A stretch of 64,000 bases of DNA from contig NZ_VTFT01000001.1 of NCBI RefSeq assembly GCF_008244685.1, positions 1,219,248 through 1,283,247 on the forward strand. Reading direction: 5' to 3'. Source of the stretch: Luteimonas viscosa. Its GTDB lineage: Bacteria; Pseudomonadota; Gammaproteobacteria; Xanthomonadales; Xanthomonadaceae. The notes below the pieces were generated by a model that was given only the letters and a program-made list of their open reading frames with translations, was not told where the DNA came from and ran no database searches. The first letter of the stretch is position 1. Each line of letters opens with the position of its first letter. Shown in pieces: positions 1 through 9,326 of this stretch. The translations under genes and the position numbers were made by a program.

Positions 1-565
1 CCAGCGCGATGACCAGGAACGTCGCGGTCGCCACCGGCGGGATGCCCCAGGCATTGGTCATGCTGGCGGCGATGCCGTTGGCCTGCACGCCCGGGAGCAG
101 GAAGCCGGTGGCCACCACCGTCACCAGCGCGAACAGCCATGCGTACCAGCGCTGGCCCATCGCCTTCTCGATGTAGTACGCGGGACCGCCGCGGTACTGC
201 CCCTTGTCGTCGGTTTCCTTGTAGATCTGGCCGAGGGTGGATTCGACGTACGCGGTCGACGCGCCCAGGAAGGCGACCACCCACATCCAGAACACAGCCC
301 CCGGTCCGCCGAAGTAGATCGCCGTCGCCACGCCGGCGATGTTGCCGATGCCCACGCGCCCGGACAGCGACAGCGCCAGCGCCTGGAATGGCGAGACGCC
401 GGCAGCGGACTTCTCGCCCGACAGCATCAGCCGGATCATCTCGGGCAGGCCGCGCACCTGCAGGAAGCGCGTGCGGATAGAGAAATACAGGCCCGCGCCA
501 AGGCACAGCAAGATCAGCGGAGGGCTCCAGATCCAGCTGTTGAGGGTGTTGACGATCTGTTCCAA
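1..565 (-). CDS. Alanine/glycine:cation symporter family protein (AGCS), N-terminal part; 3' end outside the window
   Basis: About 188 residues of an inner-membrane amino acid carrier are visible. The family takes up alanine or glycine together with sodium or protons. A hydrophobic segment near residues 14-30 is followed by the signature region GRVGIGNIAGVATAIYFGG at about residues 69-87, then further membrane helices. The reading frame leaves the left edge, so the C-terminal part is missing only because the window ends. I chose the TTG at 565 because AGGGGA lies about 6-9 bases upstream and the protein then begins just before the usual first helix; no in-frame ATG sits nearby. The family call is strong; substrate and ion are inferred. 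Confidence 0.85.
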   Translation of the reverse strand, partial: MEQIVNTLNSWIWSPPLILLCLGAGLYFSIRTRFLQVRGLPEMIRLMLSGEKSAAGVSPFQALALSLSGRVGIGNIAGVATAIYFGGPGAVFWMWVVAFLGASTAYVESTLGQIYKETDDKGQYRGGPAYYIEKAMGQRWYAWLFALVTVVATGFLLPGVQANGIAASMTNAWGIPPVATATFLVIAL

Positions 566-773
566 CGCACGTTCCCCTTGCTTCGGATGGAGGTCGGGCA
601 GCCGGCGCGCGGCTGGCGGACCGCCTGATTCTGACCCATCGGCCCGAAAACGCGAAGCGGCCGGCGGGCGCAGCGCGGTCTGCGCTGGGCGCAATCGCGG
701 CCAGGAGAGGCTGTCGCCGGATGCAGGAGCGGCGGATTCGTCCCGGGAAACCGCACTTCGCCCCGGCGCCGCC

Positions 774-1331
774 TCAACCCTGGCCGGGAGAGGACGAGGA
801 CGAGGACAGCCGCGCGAACACGCGCAGGTCGTGCAGTCTCCCGCGCTTGCGCACCGCGCTGCGCAACACGCCTTCCTCGACGAAGCCGTTGCGCAGCAGC
901 ACGCGCGCCGATGCGGTGTTGAAGTCGAGCACGCTCGCCTGCAGGCGCAACACGCCGAGCATGTCCATCACCCACGGCGCGAACGCCGAGACCACGCGCG
1001 TCATGTGGCCACGCCCCCAATGCTCGCGGCCCAGCCAGTAGCCCAGTTCCGCACCGACCTCCCGCTCGCCTGCGAGCCGGCGCGCACCGATGCCGCCACA
1101 GGCCTCGCCGTCGATCTAGATCGCGAACACCGGTGCGGACAGGTCCACCACCCGCCCGGCGAGGAAGGCCTCGCCATCGGCGCGGGTGTAGGGAAACGGG
1201 AAACGGTCGCTGGTCCCGCGCGAGACCTGCGCATCGTTCGCGTGGCGCAGCAGCGCATGGAGGTCGGCCGCGCGCCAGGCGCGCAGGCGGATGCGGTGAT
1301 CTATTGCGGGAATCGACGGGGACACGGTCAA
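774..1331 (-). pseudogene. GNAT-family N-acetyltransferase interrupted by one in-frame TAG stop
   Basis: One continuous frame encodes a RimJ/RimL-like acetyltransferase of about 185 residues, but a TAG codon at 1118-1116 splits it. The first part (about 71 residues) starts like the family, with IRLRAWRAADLHALLRHAND, and ends at VFAI. Directly after the stop the frame resumes with IDGEACGGIGARRLAGE, then the acetyl-CoA-binding motif WLGREHWGRGHMTRVV and the usual ending around NTASARVLLRNGFVEEGVLR. Nothing else in the frame is damaged. The start is taken as the TTG at 1331, about 7 bases after GAGGAGG; an ATG at 1355 also exists. The C-terminus ends in a run of serines. It may be a recent pseudogene, a sequencing error or a readthrough site. 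Confidence 0.7.
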
Positions 1332-1397
1332 TGCACACCCTCCTCGGGCGAGCACCCCGCCCGGCAGACATCGTCCCAGGTATCTGCGGCCAGCGCC

Positions 1398-4300
1398 TCA
1401 GGCGTGGCCGCTCACCGGCTCGACTTCCTCTTCCAGTTTCTCCAGCTTCTTCGCCAGGGCATCGGGCGAGCGGGTGAACGGGGCCAGCAGGGCGTAGAAC
1501 GCGGGCACCACGAACAGCGACAGCAGGGTGGCGAACGCGACGCCGAAGATGATCACCACGCCGATGGTGGCGCGGCTGGCCGAACCCGGCCCGCCCGCGA
1601 CCACCAGCGGCACCGCGCCCATGATCGTCGCCGCCGAGGTCATCAGGATCGGGCGCAATCGCACCGCCGCCGATTCGGCGATCGCCTCGCGCACGCTCTG
1701 GCCCTCGTCCCGCAGCTGGTTGGCGAACTCGACGATCAGGATGCCGTTCTTCGCCGCCAGCCCCACCAGCATCACGATGCCGATCTGGCTGAACAGGTTG
1801 AGCGTGCCGCCCGTCACCCAGAGCCCGAGCAGCGCGCCGAGCACGGCCAGCGGCACCGTGAGCATGATCACCAGCGGGTGGATGAAGCTCTCGAACTGCG
1901 CCGCGAGCACCAGGTACACGATCAGCAGGGCCATGGTGAAGGTCAGCAGCACCGCACCGCCGGCGCGCTGGTACTCGCGCGTCTCGCCCTTCCAGTCGAT
2001 CTGCGCATAGTCCGGGAGTTCCTCCTCCACCACCTGCAGGGTCCAGTCGATCGCCTCGCCCGTGCTGTAGCCGGGCGCGATGCCGGCGCTGATGGTGATC
2101 GCGCGCAGGCGGTTGAAGCGGTTGAAGCTGCCGGGCTCGGCGATCTCGCCGAGCGTCACCAGGTTCGACATCGGGATCATGGTGTCGTCGCGGCCACGCA
2201 CGTAGGTATTGGCGAGGTCGGAGGGCGTCATCCGGGTCTCGCGACCGGCCTGCAGCATCACCTCGTATTCCTCGCCGTTGTCGACGTAGGTGGTGACGCG
2301 GCGCGAGCCCATCATCGTCTCCAGCGTGCGCCCGATCTCGGTGACCGAGACGCCGAGGTCCGCCGCGCGCACCCGGTCGATCTCCACGCGCATCTGCGGC
2401 CGGGTTTCCTTGTAGTCGGAATCGGGATCCATGATCCCCTCGTTCTCCTCCATGCGCGCTAGCACCCGGTCGCGCCACTGCGCGAGTTCCGCGTAATCCG
2501 GTCCACCCAGGACCAGCTGGTAGCGCTGCCCGCGGCTGCCGACCAGCCCGCCCGGCACGTTGGCGCGCACCTGCACGCCGGGCAACGCCGCGAACTGCGC
2601 GCGCAGGTCCGCCACCACCTCGTCGGTGGTCTGCTCGCGCGTACCCCAGTCTTCCAGGAACACGATGACGTGGCCGGTATGCATCTCCTCGCTGCCGCCC
2701 CAGCCGCGCGGTACCCGAGAATTGGCGCGCTCGATCGGCTTGCCCTCGCCCACCTGCGCGAGCACGATGCGCTCGAGCTGCTGCATCTGCGACACCGTGT
2801 AGTCGAAACCCGCGCCTTCCGGGCCGTCCATCATCACGAAGAAGCGCCCCCGGTCCTCCGCCGGCGCCAGTTCGCTCGGCACCCGCAGGAACAGCAGCGC
2901 GGCCACGACCGCGCACGCCGCCATCACCGCCATCACCACCAGCAGCAGGCGTGCGGAGGGCAGCGCCACCAACCGCGACACGCGCCGGCCGTAGCCGGCG
3001 CTCACCCGCGCCAGCTGGCGGTTCATCCAGGCATTGAAGCCGGTTTCCTTGCCGTGCGGTCGCAGCAGTTTCGAACACATCATCGGCGTGAGCGTCAGCG
3101 CGATGAACGCCGACAGCGCCACGGCCCCGGCCAGCGCCACCGACAGCTCCCGGAACAGGCGCCCGGTGTTCCCCTCCATGAACCCGATCGGGAGGAACAC
3201 CGAGACCAGCACCGCGGTGGTGGCGATCACCGCGAACGCCACCTGCGCCGTCCCGCGCCGAGCCGCCACCAGTGGCGGCTCGCCCAGGTCCACCCGGCGC
3301 TGCGCGTTCTCCAGCACGATGATCGCATCGTCCACCACCAGCCCGATGCACAACACCAGCGCCAGCAGGGTGAGCAGGTTGATCGAGAAGCCGAAGGCAT
3401 ACAGTGCGATGAATGCCGCGATCAGGCACACCGGCACCGTGACCGCGGGGATCACCGCCGCGCGCAGGCTGCCCAGGAACAGCCAGATCACCAGGAACAC
3501 CAGTCCGGTGGCCTCGAGCAGGGTCCAGTACACCCGCCTGATCGAGGCATCGATGAACGTGGTGCCGTCGTAGGCGATGAAGATCTCGGTGCCCGCGGGC
3601 AGCGTCTGCTGGATCACCTCGGCCTCGGCCCGCGCGGCGCGGGCCACGTCGAGCGCGTTCGCGGTGGAGGTGCGGACGATGCCCAGACCGACGTTCGGAA
3701 CGCCGTTGCTGCGCAGGTAGGCACGTCGCTCCTCCGGCCCCAGTTCCACCTGCGCCACGTCGCCCAGCCGGACCACGTAGCCGTCCTCGCCCTTGCGCAG
3801 CGGCACCTGCGCGAACTGCTCCGGTTCGCGGTACCCCCGTTCTACCCGCAGGGTGAAGTCGCGATCCTCGGATTCGATCCGGCCCGCGGGAAGTTCGACG
3901 TTCTCGCTGCGCAACGCGGCCTCGACATCGGAGGCGGTGATACCGCGCGCGGCCATCGCGTCGCGGTCCAGCCAGATCCGCATCGCATAGCGCTGGCCGC
4001 CGCCCAGCTGCACCCGCGCCACGCCGTCGAGCGCGGACAGGCGGTCGACGATGTAGCGGTCGGCGTAGTCGGTCAGCTCCATCGTGTCCATCGCGGTGGA
4101 GCGCATGTTGAGCCAGACGATGACCTCGGCATCGGCCTCGACCTTCGAGATCTCAGGCGGGTCGGCCTCGTCCGGCATACGGTCCATCACCCGGCTGATG
4201 CGGTCGCGCACGTCGTTGGCGGCGGCTTCGATGTCGCGGGTGAGGTTGAACTCGATGGTGACGTCGGCGCGGCCGTTGCGACTCTGCGATTCGATCGTGT

Positions 4301-4532
4301 TGATGCCCTCGATGCCCGACAGCGCGTCCTCGAGGATCTGGGTGACGCGGGTCTCGACCACGGCGGCGGAGGCGCCGGGATAGGTCACCTCCACCGACAC
4401 GATCGGCGGGTCGATGTTCGGCAGTTCGCGCAGGGTCAGGCGCATGAACGACATCAGCCCCAGCACCACGAGCAGCAGGCTCATGACGATCGCGAAGACC
4501 GGCCGCTTGATGGAGATGTCGGAAAGCTTCAT
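1398..4532 (-). CDS. RND-family efflux pump, inner-membrane transporter (AcrB-like, HAE1 type)
   Basis: At 1044 residues this has the normal AcrB length. The first helix (MKLSDISIKRPVFAIVMSLL) and the second block of helices are typical. The GLVVDDAIIVLEN segment near residue 400 carries the paired aspartates of the proton relay in helix 4. Trimers of this family export drugs, dyes or lipids from the membrane and periplasm using proton entry. The adaptor gene lies 6 bases upstream on the same strand, so the two are co-transcribed. No outer-membrane TolC-like gene and no TetR, LysR or two-component regulator is adjacent, so the outer channel must be encoded elsewhere. The substrate cannot be read from the sequence. 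Confidence 0.93.
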   Translation of the reverse strand: MKLSDISIKRPVFAIVMSLLLVVLGLMSFMRLTLRELPNIDPPIVSVEVTYPGASAAVVETRVTQILEDALSGIEGINTIESQSRNGRADVTIEFNLTRDIEAAANDVRDRISRVMDRMPDEADPPEISKVEADAEVIVWLNMRSTAMDTMELTDYADRYIVDRLSALDGVARVQLGGGQRYAMRIWLDRDAMAARGITASDVEAALRSENVELPAGRIESEDRDFTLRVERGYREPEQFAQVPLRKGEDGYVVRLGDVAQVELGPEERRAYLRSNGVPNVGLGIVRTSTANALDVARAARAEAEVIQQTLPAGTEIFIAYDGTTFIDASIRRVYWTLLEATGLVFLVIWLFLGSLRAAVIPAVTVPVCLIAAFIALYAFGFSINLLTLLALVLCIGLVVDDAIIVLENAQRRVDLGEPPLVAARRGTAQVAFAVIATTAVLVSVFLPIGFMEGNTGRLFRELSVALAGAVALSAFIALTLTPMMCSKLLRPHGKETGFNAWMNRQLARVSAGYGRRVSRLVALPSARLLLVVMAVMAACAVVAALLFLRVPSELAPAEDRGRFFVMMDGPEGAGFDYTVSQMQQLERIVLAQVGEGKPIERANSRVPRGWGGSEEMHTGHVIVFLEDWGTREQTTDEVVADLRAQFAALPGVQVRANVPGGLVGSRGQRYQLVLGGPDYAELAQWRDRVLARMEENEGIMDPDSDYKETRPQMRVEIDRVRAADLGVSVTEIGRTLETMMGSRRVTTYVDNGEEYEVMLQAGRETRMTPSDLANTYVRGRDDTMIPMSNLVTLGEIAEPGSFNRFNRLRAITISAGIAPGYSTGEAIDWTLQVVEEELPDYAQIDWKGETREYQRAGGAVLLTFTMALLIVYLVLAAQFESFIHPLVIMLTVPLAVLGALLGLWVTGGTLNLFSQIGIVMLVGLAAKNGILIVEFANQLRDEGQSVREAIAESAAVRLRPILMTSAATIMGAVPLVVAGGPGSASRATIGVVIIFGVAFATLLSLFVVPAFYALLAPFTRSPDALAKKLEKLEEEVEPVSGHA

Positions 4533-4538
4533 GCCGGA

Positions 4539-5711
4539 TCAGCCTGCGGGCGCCGCGGGTCGTGCCGGCGGCGTCGCCGGCTGGCGATCCTGCCCTGGCT
4601 GCGCCGGCGGTCGCGCCTGTTCCGGCTGCATGGGTGGCCGGTCCGGCTCCGCCTGCGGTCCACTCCCTTCGCTTACGGCCATGCCCGGTCGCAGCTTGCC
4701 AGTTCCTTCGACCACGATGCGATCGCCGGCAGCAAGTCCATCCAGTACCTCGACGCTTCCCGCGCGGCGCTCGCCGACGGTGATCGTGGCCCGCTCGACC
4801 GTCTGGTCGTCCTTCACCCGCCAGACGAAGGTTTCGTTGCCCACCTGCACCACTGCGATCTCCGGCACCACCAGCGCGTCGCGCTGCGACTGGGCGAGTT
4901 CCACCTGGAGCAGCATGCCCGGGCGCAGGCGGTGCTCGGGATTCGGGAAATCGCCGCGCACCAGCACCGCACGCGTGCCGGGATCGATGCGGGTATCGAT
5001 GCTCGACACCTCGCCCTCGAACGAGCGGTCCGGGTACGCGACGCTGGTGCCGACGATCGACTGCCCCGGGGCGAGCAGGGCGATGTGCACTTCCGGCACC
5101 GGGAAATCGACGTGCACGCGCGAGATGTCGTCGAGGGTCGCCACCACCGTGCCCGGCGTGACCAGCGCGCCGGGACTCACCCGTCGGATGCCGAGCACGC
5201 CGGCGAACGGCGCGCGGATGCTGCGGTCGCCGATGTCCGCGCGCATCTGCGCCACCCGAGCGAGCGTCGCGTCGCGCGTGGCGCGCTGGCTGTCGAGCTG
5301 CGAACGCGCGATCAGCTGCTGCTGCACCAGCTCGCTGCCGCGCCGGTACTGCTGCTCGGCCTCCTTGGCCTCGGCCTCCGCGGCCTGCAGCGCCGCCCGC
5401 TGCTGGTTGCCCGACAGGGTGATCAACGTCGCGCCCGCAGCCACTTCGTCGCCACTGTCGAAATGCACGCGCTCGACGGTCTCGCTGACCTTGGCGGTGA
5501 TCGTGACGGATTCACGCGCCGTGGCCGTGCCGAGCGCCGAGATGGTGTCGTTCCACGGCTGCAGCGACACCTGCTGCGTGCTCACGACGGCGGCGGGGGC
5601 GGCATTCGCCGGCCCGGCCGAGGCCGCGTCATTGCCGCAACCGGCCAACAGGAGACACGCCCCGCCCAGGAGCAGGGTCGGGAGCAACAGCACGCGGGGG
5701 TGGGAAGGCAT
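4539..5711 (-). CDS. RND efflux periplasmic adaptor lipoprotein (membrane fusion protein)
   Basis: The 390-residue protein starts with a lipoprotein signal; the lipobox LAGC places the lipidated cysteine at residue 25, so it is probably anchored in the inner membrane facing the periplasm. Next come a lipoyl/barrel-sandwich half (VHFDSGDEVAAGATLITL), a helical hairpin rich in Ala, Glu and Gln, the second lipoyl half (RAPFAGVLGIRRVSPG) and a beta-barrel region. The last 50 or so residues are a Pro/Gln-rich tail with repeats such as QPEQARPPAQPGQ, longer than usual for the family. It links the pump encoded 6 bases downstream to an outer-membrane channel. A TAGAAT-like -10 sits about 30 bases upstream of the ATG. 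Confidence 0.92.
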   Translation of the reverse strand: MPSHPRVLLLPTLLLGGACLLLAGCGNDAASAGPANAAPAAVVSTQQVSLQPWNDTISALGTATARESVTITAKVSETVERVHFDSGDEVAAGATLITLSGNQQRAALQAAEAEAKEAEQQYRRGSELVQQQLIARSQLDSQRATRDATLARVAQMRADIGDRSIRAPFAGVLGIRRVSPGALVTPGTVVATLDDISRVHVDFPVPEVHIALLAPGQSIVGTSVAYPDRSFEGEVSSIDTRIDPGTRAVLVRGDFPNPEHRLRPGMLLQVELAQSQRDALVVPEIAVVQVGNETFVWRVKDDQTVERATITVGERRAGSVEVLDGLAAGDRIVVEGTGKLRPGMAVSEGSGPQAEPDRPPMQPEQARPPAQPGQDRQPATPPARPAAPAG

Positions 5712-5976
5712 CGTCGACGCAGGTGGGGAAACCGTCCGATTCTATCGGGCCGCCGTGAACGCCGACCCCTGCCATTAGCGGGGGCCATCCGCCGACCGAT
5801 CGTGTCAACCGGAGTCGTGTCCAGGCGTTACGTGGCCACTCCCGCCCGCGACGTATGTCTTCACCCGGTCTCGACATCGGCCCGCGCGGCGCGCGGGATC
5901 CGATCCGCTGGGGAGAACGCGAACCGCCGGCATGCGCCGGCGGTCACGGGAAAACAGGCGTCGTCCGGGACGGGCC
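5712..5976. other. Intergenic region between aldolase and RND genes
   Basis: No gene is visible. Read on the minus strand it holds the hairpin that probably ends the aldolase transcript (listed separately), followed by the upstream region of the RND pair. The motif TAGAAT at 5744-5739 could be the -10 box of that operon; no convincing -35 box accompanies it. Confidence 0.5.
5924..5943 (-). terminator. Possible terminator after the class I aldolase gene
   Basis: A perfect 8-bp stem (CCGCCGGC paired with GCCGGCGG, loop ATGC) lies about 35 bases after the aldolase stop on the minus strand and is followed by TTCGCGTTCTC. The T-run is weak, so termination efficiency is uncertain. Confidence 0.4.
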
Positions 5977-6987
5977 TCAGGCGGCGGCGCCCCACTTTCC
6001 ACGCACCGCCAGGCCGTTGTCCCGCGCACGGGCGAACACCGTTTCCTGCGCCTTGCCGACGTTGCCTGCCAGGTCCTGCGACCAGATCTTCATCGCCGCC
6101 GACTGCATGGCGCGACCGTAGGAGAACGACAGCGGCCACGGGTGCGGCCCCATCCTGTTCATCGCATCGAGGTGTGCGGTAGCGGCTTCGTCGTCCTGCC
6201 CGCCGGACAGGAACACGATGCCGGGCAGGATCGCCGGCACGGTCGACTTCAGGCACATCAGGGTGGCCTCGGCGACTTCCTCGACACTGGCGGCCTCGCC
6301 GCTGTCCTTGCCGGGCAACACCATCGACGCCTTCAGGATCGTGCCTTCCAGCGCGACGTTGTGCTGGTACAGCGCGTCGAACAGCGAGCGCAGCACCACC
6401 TCGTGCACCTCGTAGCTGGTCTCGATGTCGTGGGCACCGTCCATCAGCACCTCCGGTTCGACCATCGGCACCAGGCCCTGCTCCTGGCACAGCGCGGCGA
6501 AGCGCGCCAGCGCATGGCTGTTGGCCTCGATGCATGTGCCCGACGGGATGTCGTCGCCGATGTGGATCACGGCGCGCCACTTGGCAAAGCGCGCACCGAG
6601 CTTGTAGTACTCCTCCAGGCGCGGGCGCAGGCCGTCGAGGCCCTCGGTCACCACCTCGCCGGGGCAGCCGGCCAGCGGCTGGGTGCCCTTGTCGACCTTG
6701 ATCCCCGGCAGGATGCCGTTGTCGGCCATGAACCTGGCGAACGGCACGCCCTCGCGGGTGGACTGGCGGATGGTCTCGTCGTAGAGGATCGCGCCGCTGA
6801 TGTACTGGTCGAGCCTCGGCGTGGTCAGCAGCAGCTCGCGATAGGCGCGGCGGTTGCCTTCGTTGTTGGCGATGCCGACGCCTTCGAAGCGCCTGGCGAG
6901 CGTGCTGGTCGACTCGTCGATCGCCAGGATGCCCTTGCCCGCGGCGACCATCGCCCGGGCGGTTTCGGCGAGCGTTTCGATGCTCAT
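5977..6987 (-). CDS. fda: Fructose-bisphosphate aldolase, class I
   Basis: The 336-residue protein matches the class I (Schiff-base) glycolytic aldolases. It begins with the family's AAGKGILAIDESTSTLARRF segment, has the active-site region around GTILKASMVLPGKDS (Schiff-base lysine near residue 230) and the phosphate-binding IVFLSGGQ. It cleaves fructose 1,6-bisphosphate to dihydroxyacetone phosphate and glyceraldehyde 3-phosphate, or does the reverse in gluconeogenesis, in the cytoplasm. It follows the pyruvate kinase gene on the same strand at 111 bases, but a perfect TATAAT in that gap suggests its own promoter. It completes the local gap-pgk-pyk-aldolase set. Confidence 0.95.
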   Translation of the reverse strand: MSIETLAETARAMVAAGKGILAIDESTSTLARRFEGVGIANNEGNRRAYRELLLTTPRLDQYISGAILYDETIRQSTREGVPFARFMADNGILPGIKVDKGTQPLAGCPGEVVTEGLDGLRPRLEEYYKLGARFAKWRAVIHIGDDIPSGTCIEANSHALARFAALCQEQGLVPMVEPEVLMDGAHDIETSYEVHEVVLRSLFDALYQHNVALEGTILKASMVLPGKDSGEAASVEEVAEATLMCLKSTVPAILPGIVFLSGGQDDEAATAHLDAMNRMGPHPWPLSFSYGRAMQSAAMKIWSQDLAGNVGKAQETVFARARDNGLAVRGKWGAAA

Positions 6988-7018
6988 GGCGGTGCGGGGC
7001 CGGCTGGGAAGTTGCGGA

Positions 7019-7024
7019 ATTATA
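7019..7024 (-). promoter_or_regulatory. Consensus -10 box upstream of the aldolase gene
   Basis: TATAAT reads 7024 to 7019 on the minus strand, giving a predicted start about 25 bases before the aldolase ATG at 6987. The position 17 bases further upstream (GCGGGC) is not a recognisable -35 box. Inference from motif and spacing only. Confidence 0.45.
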
Positions 7025-7098
7025 GCGGCTGGCGAGATCCGGCCCGCGCAAGCGCGGCCGGGATCGACCCGTCGCGCATGCCGCGCGCCCGCACGCCG

Positions 7099-8565
7099 TT
7101 ACAGTTCGCCCAGGCCTTCGGCACGGCCGTCGGCACCGATCTGCAGCAGCCGCAGGGTGTTGGTCGCGCCGTGCGTTTCCATGCGCTCGCCACTGGTGAA
7201 CACCACCCGGTCGCCAGGCTCCAGCAGTCCGGCCTCGACCAGCAGGCGGATGCTGCCCCGGCCCGCCTCGCCGGGCGTCTGGCCGCGGCTGTCGTAGTCG
7301 ATCGGGAACACGTCGCGCATCAGCGCCATGCGCCGGCGGGCGCCGCCATGGCGCGAGAACGCGTAGATCGGCGCACCCGAGCGGAAGCGCGACAGGTAGC
7401 GCGCGGTACCGCCGGATTCGGTCATCGCCACGATCGTGCCCACGCCGATGTGCTCGCTGAGGAACATCGCCGCCATCGCGATCGCGTGGTCGGCGCGCTC
7501 GAGGTTGCGCTGCGCCTTCTCGAAATCGGTATCGTGCGAGAACTGGCGCTCAGCGCCGACGCAGATCCGCGCCATCGCTTCCACCGCGCGCACCGGGAAA
7601 TTGCCGGCCGCGGTCTCCGCCGACAACATCACCGCGTCGGTACCGTCGATCACCGCATTGGCCACGTCCAGCACTTCGGCGCGGGTGGGGATCGGCGATT
7701 CGACCATCGACTGCAGCATCTGGGTGGCGGTGATCACCACCTTGTTGCGCGCCAGCGACTCGCGGATGATCTTCTTCTGCAGGCCGGGCAGTTCGGCATC
7801 GCCGATTTCCACGCCCAGGTCGCCGCGCGCCACCATGACCACGTCGCTGGCATCGATGACCTCGGCGAGGTTCTCGATCGCCTCCGCGCGCTCGACCTTC
7901 GACACCAGCGCTGCGTCGCAGCCATGCGAGCGCGCGATCGAACGCGCCTCCTCCATGTCGGCCGCATTGCGGCAGAACGACACCGCGATGAAATCGACCC
8001 CGATCTGCGCGGCGACTCCGATCAGCTCGCGGTCGCGCTCGGTCAGCGCGCCCAGCGACAGGCCGCCGCCGAGCTTGTTCAGGCCCTTGCGGTCGGACAG
8101 CACGCTGTCGTTGAGCACGGTGTTGACGATGCGCTGGCCCTCGATGCGCTCGACCTTGAGCTGGACCATGCCGTCGTCGAGCATCAGCACGTCGCCTGGC
8201 GAGAGATCGGCGGGCAGGCCCAGGTAGCTCACGCCCACTTCGTGCTGCGTGCCCGGAGGCGCGTCCTCGCTGGCGACCAGGTCGAAACGGTCGCCGGTCT
8301 TGAGCGCGACCTTGCCTTCCGCGAAGCGCTCGACCCGGATCTTCGGCCCCGGCAGGTCGGCGAGGATGCCGACCTCGATGCCGACCCGCGCCGCGGCCTC
8401 GCGCACGGCCTGGGCGCGCGCGATCTGGCTCGAAGGATCGCCATGGGAAAAGTTCAGCCGCACCACGTCCACCCCCGCGCGCATGATGGCCTCCAGCACG
8501 CCCGGGGGATCGGTCGCCGGACCGAGGGTGGCGAGGATTCGGGTACGGCGGCGGTGTTCGGACAT
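7099..8565 (-). CDS. pyk: Pyruvate kinase
   Basis: A full-length 488-residue pyruvate kinase that transfers phosphate from phosphoenolpyruvate to ADP in the last step of glycolysis. Seen are the N-terminal TRILATLGPATD and VRLNFSHG segments, the substrate and metal region DLPGPKIRVERF, the active-site lysine region ALVSKVERAEAIENL, MVARGDLGVEIG and the signature MLSAETAAGNFPVRAVEAMARI. The C-terminal allosteric domain is complete. It heads the pyk-aldolase pair and is divergent from the small acetyltransferase gene at 8656. In relatives it usually lies close to pgk; here two envelope-type genes and the acetyltransferase separate them. Confidence 0.96.
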   Translation of the reverse strand: MSEHRRRTRILATLGPATDPPGVLEAIMRAGVDVVRLNFSHGDPSSQIARAQAVREAAARVGIEVGILADLPGPKIRVERFAEGKVALKTGDRFDLVASEDAPPGTQHEVGVSYLGLPADLSPGDVLMLDDGMVQLKVERIEGQRIVNTVLNDSVLSDRKGLNKLGGGLSLGALTERDRELIGVAAQIGVDFIAVSFCRNAADMEEARSIARSHGCDAALVSKVERAEAIENLAEVIDASDVVMVARGDLGVEIGDAELPGLQKKIIRESLARNKVVITATQMLQSMVESPIPTRAEVLDVANAVIDGTDAVMLSAETAAGNFPVRAVEAMARICVGAERQFSHDTDFEKAQRNLERADHAIAMAAMFLSEHIGVGTIVAMTESGGTARYLSRFRSGAPIYAFSRHGGARRRMALMRDVFPIDYDSRGQTPGEAGRGSIRLLVEAGLLEPGDRVVFTSGERMETHGATNTLRLLQIGADGRAEGLGEL

Positions 8566-8655
8566 TGGACGGGAACCGGTTGCAGACGTAAGGATTGGCG
8601 CCGTCGGCGCCGCAAGAGCCCGCTATCCTAGCCCAGCCCGTTGGCGATATCGCAC

Positions 8656-9243
8656 ATGCCCGGCGACATCCATGCCCGTCTTGCCGCCCTGCCGGCGTTT
8701 CCCACGCTGACGGGCGCGCGCGTGCGCCTGCGCGAACCGCGCACCGACGACATCGACGGGCTGTTCGCGCTGTTCGCCGACCCGAGGGTCATGCGCTACT
8801 GGAGCAGCGCGCCCATGCGCTCGCGTATGCAGGCCGAGGGCAAGGTGGAGGAGATGCGCGAGGCGTTCGAGCGGCGCGAGTCGCTGGACTGGGTCGTCGC
8901 CGATCGCCGCGACGACCTCGCGATCGGCAGTTGCACCCTGTTCCGGTTCGACGCACGCCATCGCCGCGCGGAGATCGGCTATGCGCTGCGCTCCGCGCTG
9001 TGGGGTCGCGGGCTGGCGTCGGACGCCGTCGCGATGGCGCTCGACTGGGGTTTCCGCACCCTCGGCCTGCACCGCATCGAGGCCGACATCGATCCGCGCA
9101 ACGAGGCCTCGCGCGCCTTGCTGCTCCGGCTGGGCTTCAGCAGCGAAGGCGTGCTCCGGGAGCGCTTCTTCGTCGGCGACCAAGCGACCGATTCGGAACT
9201 GTTCGGCCTGCTCGCGCAGGAGTGGCACGGACGCAGGCGATAG
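8656..9243 (+). CDS. GNAT-family N-acetyltransferase (RimJ/RimL-like)
   Basis: About 195 residues with the acetyltransferase_3 layout: GARVRLREPRTDDIDGLFAL at the start, the acetyl-CoA motif region YALRSALWGRGLASDAVAMAL in the middle and NEASRALLLRLGFSSEGVLR near the end. Such enzymes acetylate an N-terminal or side-chain amine of a protein or small molecule; the substrate is unknown. I chose the ATG at 8656; a TTG at 8641 in the same frame is possible, and neither has a clear ribosome binding site. It resembles the broken acetyltransferase at 774-1331 in layout, but the two are not close copies. It converges on the Sel1-repeat gene. Confidence 0.85.
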   Translation: MPGDIHARLAALPAFPTLTGARVRLREPRTDDIDGLFALFADPRVMRYWSSAPMRSRMQAEGKVEEMREAFERRESLDWVVADRRDDLAIGSCTLFRFDARHRRAEIGYALRSALWGRGLASDAVAMALDWGFRTLGLHRIEADIDPRNEASRALLLRLGFSSEGVLRERFFVGDQATDSELFGLLAQEWHGRRR

Positions 9244-9326
9244 GTCAGGGTTCCCATGCCCGATGGCCGTTGGTCCAAGCCGCCCGATACCGCGGCCACT
9301 CGCATGGCTCGCGGCGGCGTCCCACT

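Noticed and set aside
339..2462. 707-residue plus-strand open frame over the start of the window and the RND gene
   Set aside because: It is antisense to the RND pump, rich in Arg, His, Gln and Ala as expected for an opposite-strand shadow in GC-rich DNA, and matches no family.
2670..6182. 1170-residue plus-strand open frame
   Set aside because: It covers the RND pump, adaptor and aldolase in antisense. The His/Arg/Gln-rich composition is typical of a shadow frame.
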